Source: Tritrichomonas musculus (taxonomy: Eukaryota; Parabasalia; Tritrichomonadida; Tritrichomonadidae). From it: 64,000 nucleotides of DNA. A program made the translations under genes and the position numbers. This document shows, in pieces, positions 50,141 through 60,251 of this stretch. The notes under the pieces were generated by a model. It made no database searches, had not been told where the DNA came from, and was given only the letters and a program-made list of their open reading frames with translations. The DNA lies in assembly GCA_039105265.1 (NCBI GenBank), contig JAPFFF010000020.1, positions 1,505,001 to 1,569,000 of the forward strand, in the 5' to 3' direction. The stretch's first letter is position 1. Each line of letters opens with the position of its first letter.

Positions 50141-51310
50141 GTTTGAAATGATTAATATTATAATTTTTGCATTTATGTCAATGGTAAATTCTGTCAAATA
50201 AAGTTTCACAAGTGTATAATAGTCAAATTCACATAAATAAAAAAACATGTTTTTGTATTTCATGTTTGTTGGGAAAAAACAATAATTGAGAAATTGAACT
50301 GCATATCGATAAAGATTATGATTATATTCTTTTTCAATGCTTTTTTGTAGATCTTCTTCTTTTATTAAATTATCAATGATGTAGTTTGAAATATCGTTGT
50401 GATAACATTTAATCGATTCTTCAAGAATTAGTTAATATTTATTTTCTGGTGATGAAACATGATTGTCTTCAAGATATCTGATCAGTTCTGCATTCTTGCT
50501 GTGAATCGCATAAATCCACATCGATGATGTCAGTTCAACTCCTTTCTTTTCTATGTATTTGATGATGTCATTCGAGTCATAAAATGATGCATATTCAATC
50601 AGACTGATTTCGTCTTTATCTATCAAAAGTCGATTTGCTTCAAAAATTGATTTTTTAATGCAAATTTCGAGTGACAAATTTGTTTGTTCTGTAAATGTGA
50701 TAAATTCTTTGATTTCGTTATTTCGAATCAGTTCACACAAATAATCATCATTCGATCCTTCTCGTCGTTTTTCATAGAAATTAGATTCAACTTCTTTATT
50801 CTTCCGTTCGATAAATTTATTGTCTTTTAACGATTCATTCTCGCTCCCGTATTTTTCAATGTTTTCTTCTGTGACAAACGGTTTGATTTCTGGTTGAAAA
50901 TATTCACAATAGTTTTTTTGGACATATTCTGAACTCGTAATTATTGAAAAAATGTGTTCATCAATTATCATCATTTTTTCTTCAAGAAGAAAGAGAAGGA
51001 TTCGCTTGTTATCTTTGAAAATGTTGAATATTTCTGAATTTGGAAAATATTTTTGGAGACCTTGTTTGAATTGTCTTAAAACTCGCTCAACTTTAGAAAC
51101 AAAATCCCGAGAACGATAATGATTGCTCACAATCTTGTTTATTATTTGTAATAATGCTTTAAATTCATGTTCGTCATTAATTATTTGTTGAGTCGAGACA
51201 AGATTAATGAAATTTTCATATTCGTTGTCACCATCTGATTCGTCTTCAAAGAATTCCAGAAGGGAATTTTGAATACTTTTCATTTTCCCAACATATTCTT
51301 CAATATTCAT
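50075..51310 (-). pseudogene. DUF3447-ankyrin gene with one premature stop
   Basis: The full-length DUF3447 region starts MNIEEYVGKMKSIQNSLLEF. A single in-frame TAA after SSPENKY (50432-50434) interrupts it; the same frame then continues LILEESIKCYHNDISNYIID and on to CEFDYYTLVKLYLTEFTIDI. It differs from the sister copy at 52582 at many residues (for example DRSRDF against NHYRSPNF-type regions), so it is older than the palindrome-1 pair. It is probably not producing a full protein. Confidence 0.8.
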
Positions 51311-51377
51311 TTTTATATAAAAGTATTGAAATGTGATATAAAAATGTTAAAATGTGATATGTGATATGAAAATGATT

Positions 51378-51770
51378 TCAATAATATTTATTTTCAAGAA
51401 ATTCATCACTCGTTATTCGTGATACAATGTATTCAACAAGAGTTATCATTCGTTCTTCAATAAAGAATAGAAGAAGTCGTTTGTTGTTTTTAAAAAGTTC
51501 CAAGATTTCTGAATTATTCATTATTTTAGTAATATCAATCTTCACAAATTCAATAATTCTTTCAACTTTATTATAAAAGTTATTAATTCGTTGATGATTA
51601 TTAGAAATATTATTTATTAAATATAATCTTTCTTTGATTTCATGATGATCTTTCGTGAATTTGTTGATTTTTGGAAACTTGAAGAAAGTTTTCAAAATTC
51701 TCTTCGACATTCTTTTCTTCTTCAAGATATTCTAGAAGATCTCTTTGAATGTTTTTCTTTTAATTCAAAT
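51378..51770 (-). pseudogene. Third DUF3447 paralogue, N-terminal fragment
   Basis: The minus strand reads RDLLEYLEEEKNVEENFENF and VSKNQQIHE, then after a frameshift near 51660 HHEIKERLYLINNISNN, NSEILELFKNNKRLLLFFIE and SRITSDEFLENKYY. This matches roughly residues 10-125 of the other DUF3447 proteins. It ends exactly at the inner edge of the left arm of inverted duplication 2, so the rearrangement cut this gene. Confidence 0.75.
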
Positions 51771-51775
51771 TTCAG

Positions 51776-52282
51776 TGGCGACCGTTTTTAAAAATTTAGT
51801 TGAGATCAAATCTAGGCTTTGGCAACATTTTGGAGATTTCTGGTCTATTAAACCATATAAAAGCTAGACACATACCGTTTCCCTTCTGAATTGACTATTA
51901 TTTTTAAAAACTTTCCCAGAATTAAATATATTATTATTATTTAATTTCCTATCACGCTCAAAAAACTTACATTAGCAAAACGACACAAATTCACCTGCAT
52001 TGTATTCAGCTCAATTAAGATGTCTAACTAACTTGATACATTTCTTAGTGCCATGCAAAAGAAGTATTCATTTTGTAATCATGATGCCATAATAACCTTC
52101 TTTTATGCAGTAATACTAATTAATCTCTATCAAATATTTAAAAAGAAAAATCTTCCCCTTGTTTAACAAATTGACCATTTTTTGAATTCTTTAAAAATAT
52201 TTACTACCATGATGATATAGACGAATTTTAATGCAGTGATTGCACTTTCACAACATCCAATTGTTAAAACTGGATTTTTATG

Positions 52283-52315
<33 letters not shown>

Positions 52316-52509
52316 GTAAAAATGAAAATTTTATTGATTAGAATATTGATATATAACTATTTTTTTTAATTCAAATTTCTATTATAAAATTCGCCTCTAT
52401 AATCGTTTTTCTCTCTTTCACACAAAACCCACAATTTTTGGTTCTAAAATATGCCAATTTCATTCACTGGAATATCATTGAATTTGATATTAACAAATTT
52501 GATAAATTG
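51776..52509. other. Spacer of inverted duplication 2
   Basis: No intact gene. About 30 bp around CAAAAGAAGTATTCATTTTG (52052-52081) are identical to the end of the PAS-protein pseudogene at 56357-56386. An ATT microsatellite lies at 52290-52316. Confidence 0.5.
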
Positions 52510-52581
52510 ATTGAAATCATTTTCATATCACATTTCATATTTTATCATTTTTATATCACATTTCAATACTTTTATAAAAAA

Positions 52582-53760
52582 ATGAGTTTTGAAACATTTG
52601 TTGAAAAAATGAAAAGTATTCAAAATTCCCTTCTGGAATTCCTTGAAGAAGAATCAGATGGTGACGACAAATATGAAAATTTCATTAATCTTGTCTCGAC
52701 TCAACAAATAATTAATGACGAACATGAATTTAACGCATTATTACGATTAATAAACAGCATTGTGAACAATCATTATCGTTCTCCGAATTTTATTTCTAAA
52801 GTTGAGCGAGTTTTAAGACAATTCAAACAAGGTCTCCAAAAATATTTTCCAAATTCAGAAATATTCAACATTTTCAAAGATAACAAGCGAATCCTTCTCT
52901 TTCTTCTTGAAGAAAAAATGATGATAATTGATGAACACATTTTTTCAATAATTACTAGTTCAGAATATGTCGAAGAGAACTATTGTGAATATTTTCAACC
53001 AGAAATCAAACGGTTTCTCACAAAAGAAAACATTGAAAAATACGGGAGCGAGAATGAATCGTTAAAAGACAATAAATTTATTGAAGTGATGAACAAAGAA
53101 ATTGAAACCAATTTCTATGAAAAACGACGAGAAGGATTGAATGATGATTATTTGTGTGAACTGATTCGAAATAACGAAATCAAAGAATTTATCACATTTA
53201 CAGAACAAACAAATTTGTCACTCGAAATTTGCATTAAAAAATCAATTTTTGAAACAAATCGACTTTTGATAGATAAAGACGAAATCAGTCTGATTGAATA
53301 TGCATCATTTTATGGCTCGAATGACATCATCAAATACATTGAAAAGAAAGGAGTTGAACTGACATCATCGATGTGGATTTATGCGATTCACAGCAAGAAT
53401 GCAGAACTGATCAGATATCTTGAAGACAATCATGTTCCACCACCAACAAATGGTTACGAAAGAATTCTTGAAGAATCGATTAAATGTCATCACAACGATA
53501 TTTCGAACTACATCATCGACAATTTAATGAACGAAGAAGATCTCCAAAATGACATTGAAGACAACTATTATGACAATCTTTTTCGATATGCAACTAAATC
53601 TCACAATTATTGTTTTTTCCCAACAAACATGAAATACAAAAACATGTTTTTTTATTTATGTGAATTTGACTATTACACACTTGTTAAACTTTGTTTGATT
53701 GAGGGAACCATTGACATAAATGCAGCAATTAAAACATCAATCATTCAAATAACATTTTAA
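52582..53760 (+). CDS. DUF3447-ankyrin protein, DUF3447 part
   Basis: I choose ATG 52582 (MSFETFVEKMKSIQNSLLEF). The longer frame from 52438 adds 48 Ile/Phe-rich residues encoded by the 5' flank shared with the other arm and not present in paralogues. The DUF3447 region is complete and intact: NSEIFNIFKDNKRILLFLLE, NDDYLCELIRNNEIKEF, SLIEYASFYGSNDIIKYI, SSMWIYAIHSKNAELIRYLE, and CEFDYYTLVKLCL. It ends INAAIKTSIIQITF, 8 bases before the first ankyrin unit, which lies in another frame. It is either a protein without ankyrin repeats or the first part of a frame-broken gene. Confidence 0.8.
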   Translation: MSFETFVEKMKSIQNSLLEFLEEESDGDDKYENFINLVSTQQIINDEHEFNALLRLINSIVNNHYRSPNFISKVERVLRQFKQGLQKYFPNSEIFNIFKDNKRILLFLLEEKMMIIDEHIFSIITSSEYVEENYCEYFQPEIKRFLTKENIEKYGSENESLKDNKFIEVMNKEIETNFYEKRREGLNDDYLCELIRNNEIKEFITFTEQTNLSLEICIKKSIFETNRLLIDKDEISLIEYASFYGSNDIIKYIEKKGVELTSSMWIYAIHSKNAELIRYLEDNHVPPPTNGYERILEESIKCHHNDISNYIIDNLMNEEDLQNDIEDNYYDNLFRYATKSHNYCFFPTNMKYKNMFFYLCEFDYYTLVKLCLIEGTIDINAAIKTSIIQITF

Positions 53761-53767
53761 AACAAAA

Positions 53768-55240
53768 AACATTCATAAAATTCACATCTAACTTTTTTCA
53801 TGATATTGCAAACTTGAATTATTTATGGAATTTAACTCGAACATTTAATGATACGGCGTTGATTCTTGCTGCAGAAAAGGGCCATAAAGAAATTGTTGAA
53901 CTATTACTAAGACAAGAAGGCATTGATATCAATATTCAAGGCATTATAAATCAAAACATTCATGAAATTCAAATCTAACTTTTTTTATTATATTGCAAAC
54001 TTGAATTATTTATGGAATTTAACTGGAACATTTAATAATACGGCGTTGATTTATGCTGCAAAAGAAGGCCATAAAGAAATTGTTGAACTATTACTAAGAC
54101 AAGAAGGCATTGATATCAACATTCAAAGCATTTTAAATCAAAACATTCATGAAATTCAAATATAACTTTTTTCATGATATTGCAAACTTGAATTATTTAT
54201 GGAATTTATCTGGAACATTTAATGATACGGCGTTGATTCTTGCTGCAAAAGAAGGCCATAAAGAAATTGTCGAACTATTAATAAGACAAGAAGGCATTGA
54301 TATCAACATTCAAGACATTTTAAATCAAAACATTCATATAATTCAAATCTAACTTTTTTCATTGGATTGAATAATTGAATTATTTATGGAATTTAACTGG
54401 AACATTTAATTATACGGCGTTGATTTATGCTGCATATGAAGGCCATAAAGAAATTGTTGAAGTATTATTACGACAAGCAGGCATTGATATCAATATTCAA
54501 GACATTTTAAATCAAAACATTCATAAAATTCAAATCTAACTTTTTTTATTATATTGCAAACTTGAATTATTTATGGAATTTAACTCGAACATTTAATTGG
54601 ACGGCGTTGATTAATGCTGTATTATGTGGCCATAAAGAAATTGTTGAACTATTAATAAGACAAGAAGGCATTGATATCAACATTCATGACATTTTAAATC
54701 AAAACATTCATTATATTCAAATCTAACTTTTTTCATGATATTGCAAACTTGAATTATTTATGGAATTTAACTCGAACATTTAATGATACGGCGTTGATTC
54801 TTGCTGCAAAAGAAGGCCATAAAGAAATTGTTGAACTATTACTAAGACAAGAAGGCATTGATATCAATATTCAAGGCATTATAAATCAAAACATTCATGA
54901 AATTCAAATCTAACTTTTTTTATTATATTGCAAACTTGAATTATTTATGGAATTTAACTGGAACATTTAATGATACGGTGTTGATTTATGCTGCATATGA
55001 AGGCCATAAAGAAATTGTTGAACTATTACTAAGACAAGAAGGCATTGATATCAACATTCAAAACATTTTAAATCAAAACATTCATAAAATTCAAATCTAA
55101 CTTTTTTCATGATGTTGAAAAACTGAATGATTTATGGAATTTTGAAATAATTCTTTTACAAAACGGCCATTGACTATGCAAGAGAAACAAATCATCGAGA
55201 AATTGTTGATCTTTTATCTAAATGACCGATCAAAGCAAAA
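53768..55240 (+). repeat. Ankyrin-unit array, seven exact 187-bp units plus a partial
   Basis: The landmark AACATTCAT begins at 53768, 53955, 54142, 54329, 54516, 54703, 54890 and 55077, always 187 bp apart. Each unit encodes about 62 residues including ankyrin signatures such as DTALIYAAKEGHKEIVELLL. Since 187 = 3x62+1, every unit runs into a stop after LNQNIHEIQI and the next unit opens in a new frame. The linker at 53763-53770 has six A's (CAAAAAACATTC); all later linkers have four. Unit identity is high, so expansion is recent. The partial last unit is degenerate. Confidence 0.9.
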
Positions 55241-55620
55241 CCCTAAGGCGAGTAATTGAAGTCTCAATGATTAATAAAAATTAATTACTACATTACAATT
55301 AAAATTATATTTTAATCTTTAATAGAATAATATTTTTTATGATATTATTGAGCCTTTTTATTCAGGAGCAGGATGACATAGATTTTGAACTTTCTTTGCA
55401 AAGATGTTCTCAGTCCATATCTTTGATATTTAACTTGTGATTTCCTACCAAAGATGGATATACCAGCTGAATTTCTGATATTTAGAAATGATGAACATTT
55501 TTTTTTTTTTTTTTGCTAGAAAGTTCATATTATGAACTTTTTGAAATTAAAGTGTGATTTTTTCTACAATGATTTCACTATTTAAGTTTCAGATTATTAA
55601 TTGCAATGATAATAATAATG

Positions 55621-55654
<34 letters not shown>

Positions 55655-55816
55655 TGAATAACTTCCATTGAATTTACCAATGTTCTCATTGTTAAGTAAA
55701 TATAATTTATCATTTTTATTATTAATAATTTGAAGAAAGAGTTCAATATTGAGAGAATTTTGATTGCATGATTACCACCTATTTCTTGTGTTCAGAATCA
55801 ATCATTAGTTGAGTTA

Positions 55817-56382
55817 ATGATAGGTCAATTTGAGTCAAAAACATTTAAAAATACGACACATTTAAAAGTGCATATTACTTATAATCCTAGCCAATTTATA
55901 ACTTTCAATAAAAATTGGCAGATCCAATTTATCAATTATTCTACTTCTAAACTTTTTGGACTATCTAGAGAACAACTTTATCAATCTAATTTATTATCAA
56001 TCATTAATTCAAGTGATTTCTATTTGATAAAAGAAAAACGCAAAAGAAACAATGGATTTAAAGAGATTCAAAAATCAAAAGAAAATAATTTCAGCAGCAT
56101 CATTGATAACTATAATGATAACCAAAATCTATTAGCTCTTGAATCATTGTTATTAAAGAAAAGATAATGATAGCATTGACCTGAATAAAAATGATGATAA
56201 TGACCAAATATCTACACAAAAAATCGACCTTTTCAAAGAACCTTACAAGATCACAATTGTTGACATTAATTTTGTCTGAAGTTTTAACTTATTTACCTGC
56301 ACCAGACGATATTTATGTTCTTATTTTAAATGATCAAACAAAGCAATATATAAATCATGCAAAAGAAGTATTCATTTTGTAA
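55817..56382 (+). pseudogene. PAS-domain protein (cyclase-like) fragment
   Basis: Residues 25-65 of the first frame (FITFNKNWQIQFINYSTSKL then GLSREQLYQSNLLSII) form the N-terminal half of a PAS domain. In another frame KIDLFKEPYKITIVDIN follows, and then SEVLTYLPAPDDIYVLILND in a third. Order and motifs resemble the linker between membrane and catalytic regions of trichomonad adenylyl/guanylyl cyclases, but no cyclase catalytic domain is present. At least two frame changes are visible, so it is a relic. Confidence 0.55.
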
Positions 56383-56612
56383 TCATCTGAAAATGCAATG
56401 CGATACTTCGTAATTCACTTTGTGAAAGTGATTTTAGGCAAAAATAATGGGGAAAATTCTAGGGTATTTTGGGGTTTTGGAAGTATGTAAGAAATGTGTG
56501 AAAAGAGGTTTTGAGAAAGTTGGAAAATGGATTTTTAATGAAAAAATGATGTACCCCAAGATATGAAACTTTTTGTAAGGAATATTTTTTTTAAAGCGGA
56601 GGCAAAGAAAAG

Positions 56613-58147
56613 ATGAGTCAACCAACGATCGACAACCGCCAAGAAATAGATGAGCAACCAGTTGATGATGTATGGAATTTAGCATTAATGCTTGGCATTT
56701 CTGAAGAAACACTTGAAGCAATTATTGATGAATTTCCATATAATTCGGAATTTGAAGATAATGTAATTGATAGAATCCTTGACTTTATTATACCCAAACT
56801 TGATGAAATGGGTTATGATGGTGATGCTACTTATGGTAGTGTATATTGGTTTGTAATGCTAAGAAAGAAGATGAAGCTATTGAAGCCGAAGCTATTAATG
56901 AATTAATGAATCTTCCATTCCACTCAGAAATCAAATATTTGGGAATCCCACATGCTCCAAAGTATCCAAAAGAACCTAAAAGATATATTGATAGCAACGA
57001 TTCAGCATATCTCAATTACATTAAACGTAAGCATTTCAATGTTAAAGATAAGGTTAATGATAAGGTTAGGGATATTCTTCGTAAACGTTTTAACGAGAAA
57101 ATTGAAAAAGAAAATACTCAAATCCATGCATCCAAACAAACTTATAAGAGAATGCTTGATAATTTACGTAAGCAACCACCTTTACTTAGACCGTTAGCAC
57201 CCAAAGAAATGCTTGAACTTAAACCATATTCACAGAAATTATTTGAGAGTCAAAATAAAGAATTGTTAGATTATTTTGAGAATCATGGTCATGAATTCAA
57301 AAGTATTGATGAAGAGAATCTTAAGATAAACGAACCATATGATAAAGAGAAAGCATTAGCACGTTTGGAAGAAGCTAGAAGTAAGTATCCAAAAGATTCA
57401 GAATTTGCTGATAAGACTCATGATAAAGATCCAATTGTAGTCTATTATCTTAATAAGATTCATAAGCTCGAAGACATTTTCGAATTTCTTGAAAACGTTG
57501 TGTATAAGCGTGAACGTAAACCATTCAAGTTAACATTTGAAATGGGTGGTGTATTTGAAGTTCCTGAGAAGAATGCATCTCCAGAATCAGAGGGACCTTT
57601 GCATAGCAAAGAATCAGATCCAGAGTTCACATATGAAATACATACAATCAAAGCTACCAAAACCCAAGTCGACAATACTATTCCAATTGTAATCCAACTA
57701 TCAACAGATTTAGATAAAGTTAAGTACTATATTGAATCTAATCTTCATAATCATTCAACTACAGCTTCCAATGTCAAACTCATTTATGTTTCAAATGTAG
57801 CATTCACTATTTCAAGATTAGTCAAGGTTTCTGGTAAGATTGATGATCTTCCATCTGAATTCTTGAAATCAAATTTGATAATCACAGACAATGAAGATGA
57901 TGGATTATGTTGGTATAGATTCTTAGCAATATGTTTGGAACCAAAGTTATCAGAAACTAAAAAGTATGATTTAGCTAAACGTACCAGTGCTGCTCGTAAA
58001 CTCTTTTGTAAAGATCATGGTGTTGAATATAATACTAGACCTACTAAAGCTGCCCAAAATGAAAATGAAAATGAAAATGAATATTATTGTCTTTCTTCTT
58101 CAGAAATCTCGTCATATTCATTTTCATTAAAATTTAAAATTAAATAA
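56613..58147 (+). mobile_element. Polinton (Maverick) PolB N-terminal fossil
   Basis: A broken fragment of the N-terminal region of a protein-primed type-B DNA polymerase of the Polinton family. The recognisable parts are the basic helical region, a VKLIYVSNVAFTISRL block and a DDGLCWYRFLAICL block, an order known from Polinton and related polymerases. The exonuclease and polymerase catalytic regions, and every other Polinton gene and terminal repeat, are absent from the window. It is broken, with a small number of breaks besides the truncation. Sequence character is well kept, so it is probably not very old. Confidence 0.55.
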
Positions 58148-58189
58148 TCAAATTTAAATCAAAACATTCAAAACATTCACCAAAAAAAA

Positions 58190-59190
58190 TATACTTTTTA
58201 TAGGCTAGTAATTATATTTATAATTAAAATTTTTATTTAAAATTAAATAATCAAATGTTTTAATATTTTTATTCGTTTTTTATTAATAAAATTGATATAT
58301 AAAATATTAAAACTTTTGATTATTTATCAGGGTTGTGTATCGATCCTCTCCGGTAGCGGTTATTTTTCCGGTAAAATATCGATATTACCGGCTCTAACCG
58401 CCGGTAACGGTATATATCGATAAAAAACCGAAGTATCGATACAAAAGTGGAAAATTTGTATCGAACGTCAGGTTTTTTGCCGGTATTTTTAAACAAAAAT
58501 TGTGTCTGATTCACTTAAATTTCATTGAAAAAAGGCCAATTAAATTATAAAATTTTTGAAATTTTGATGAATAATGCTGTTTCTCTTTAATTAGATATTT
58601 TATAACAAATAGTCATTGTAATGTTTGAATAATCAATGGTTTTTGTAAAACCATATATTTAATCATTTTTATTTCAATTTCTATTTGCAGATGAATATAG
58701 CATTTCAGAATTATTGTTATTAATTATTAATTTGAAAGAGTACATAAAATATAAAAATTTTATTGTTTATAATGTTAATAATGATATCGAAAATTTTGAT
58801 TGTTTATTGAAGATGGATATGATGAGATTTCTGAAGAAGAAATATAATAATATACTTTTTATAAACGAGTAATTATATTTATAATTAAAATATTTATTTA
58901 AAATTAAATAATCAAATGTTTTAATATTTTTTTCTATTATTTATTAATTAAATTTATATTTCAAAATACCGTATCGATACTGATAAAAAGTATTATAAAG
59001 TACTTTTTTAATAACCGCTGATACTCTAAAAATACCGAAGCACTTTTGTATCGATACAAAAAAATACCGAGCAAAAAAGTATCGATATTTACCGAATACC
59101 GATACTTCTTCGGTAACCGGTATTTAGTCGTATCGATAAACAACGCTGTTATTTAATTTTAAATATAATTACTAGCCTATAAAAAGTATA
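58190..59190. repeat. Nested repeat cassette around the hAT element
   Basis: TATACTTTTTATAGGCTAGT (58190) reappears inverted at about 59165-59190 and, with a slightly different core, directly at 58855. About 110 bp starting at 58190 and 58855 are direct repeats. A CTTCAGAAATCTCGTCATAT-type block occurs at about 58100 and 59203 in direct orientation and at about 58820 inverted. Confidence 0.65.
58328..59148. mobile_element. Non-autonomous hAT element
   Basis: Ends are CAGGGTTGTGTATCGAT and, in reverse complement, CAGCGTTGTTTATCGAT, typical hAT termini. The flanks TTATTTAT (58320-58327) and TTATTTAA (59149-59156) match at 7 of 8 positions, as expected for an 8-bp target duplication. Subterminal DNA is packed with TATCGATA and ACCGGTA motifs, likely transposase-binding repeats. 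No transposase frame lies inside the 821 bp. Confidence 0.8.
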
Positions 59191-60251
59191 TTATTGTCGT
59201 TATTCTTCAGAAATCTTGTCATATTCATTTATGGGGAGAGAAATTGTATGGATGTCAACGTTATTACGTCATTGATTTTGACCTGCATGAAGAATCATTG
59301 AAAGAGAAGCGAATGATGAATGACATTAAAAATGAAATTGAAGACAAAATTGACTACGATGATGATATTCCGTTAACTGTAAAAAGAAACGTTGACGACA
59401 TGTTGAAAGAACAAATTTTATTAAATGAAGAAGAAGAAGAAGAAGAAAACAAAAATGAAAATGAAAGTGAAAATGAGAGCGAAAGTGAAGAAACTGATAT
59501 TTCTGTTGCTCAACAGAAAGAAATCAATGAATTGACTGAAAAAACATCAAAATTAAAGCAACGAAACGAAATGCTGCAACTTCGTTTCGATGAAATGGAA
59601 CGAAGAGAAAATTTGCTGAAGTTAGATTTCGTTAAGCAAATCAATCAACTACGTGACGATTGGGAAAAGAAGGACAAAAGATTGACAGAAGAAAGGCTTG
59701 AAAGCTCAAGAAGAAGGAAAATTGAATACGAAGACATGGAAAGAAGAGAGAAGCTGCTGACTGAACGAAAAATTGCCAATTTGAATAAACGAATTCGCAT
59801 GATTGAAGAACAACTTGAAACTGATCCTGACAAGCGAAATGAGCTCGTCCAACTTCAACAACAACTGATTGAAGAAGAAAATAACGACGTCTTCACCATA
59901 TCTGCTCGTCGTCAAAAAAGAATCGATGAGGAAAGACAAGAAGAGTTGGACTACGAGGAAATGAAGGCGAATGAAAGAATGAAGAAGATGAAAATCATCA
60001 AGGAACTCGATGAAGAAATTCAGAAGTCTGTTCGTGGTGGTGAAGAAGGCTTTAGAAAAGAACGAGAGAAAATGAAGAAAACAAATAAAAAGAAAAAAGA
60101 AAATAATGAAAAACAAGAGAAAAAGGAAGAAAATAAAGAGAAATCAAAGAAGCAAAAGAAATCTGAACCTGTTAAAAAAGAAGAAAATAAAACACAAGAA
60201 AATGAAGAAATTCCAACTCAGAAAAAGTCTAAAACTTGTATTTTAATTTAA
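59180..60251 (+). CDS. Charged coiled-coil protein with C-terminal CaaX box
   Basis: The frame is open from about 59180, through HLWGEKLYGCQRYYVIDFDL, but its first ATGs are inside KEKRMMNDIKNE (about 59304). The conserved-looking sequence upstream of any start suggests that the 5' part was lost, perhaps when the neighbouring repeat cassette formed. Most of the protein is a long Glu/Lys/Arg-rich coiled coil (ERRENLLKLDF, ERREKLLTERKIANLNKRIR). A lysine-rich tail ends KKSKTCILI, a CaaX motif (CILI), so membrane attachment by a geranylgeranyl group is likely. Similar tails occur in small-GTPase-like families, but no GTPase motif is visible here. Confidence 0.6.

Larger units (their letters stand above)
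49111..51385. repeat. Inverted duplication 2, left arm
   Basis: Reverse-complement homologue of 52510-55697. Matches extend from the outer flank (GCAATGAGAACATT near 49115, with 55680) through ankyrin units and the DUF3447 gene to TTGAAATCATTTTCATATCA at the inner edge. This arm is shorter (about 2.3 against 3.2 kb), mainly because it has about three ankyrin units rather than seven, and the arms differ at many bases. Confidence 0.85.
52510..55697. repeat. Inverted duplication 2, right arm
   Basis: Homologue of 49111-51385 in opposite orientation. It carries the better-preserved DUF3447 gene and the expanded ankyrin array. A T-run of about 28 bases lies at 55621-55649. Confidence 0.85.

Noticed and set aside
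52438-52581. 48-residue N-terminal extension of the DUF3447 protein
   Set aside because: It is encoded by AT-rich 5' flank and is absent from paralogues. ATG 52582 aligns with their starts.
53760-55100. Ankyrin units as exons separated by introns
   Set aside because: The linkers contain no GT dinucleotide over about 90 bases and nothing like the trichomonad GTATGT...ACTAACACACAG signals.
53768-55240. CRISPR-like array
   Set aside because: The units are 187-bp coding-type repeats with no unique spacers, in a eukaryotic context.
55621-55649. Long T-run as a terminator or retroposon tail
   Set aside because: It lies in the shared flank of both arms without target duplications, so it is treated as a simple repeat.
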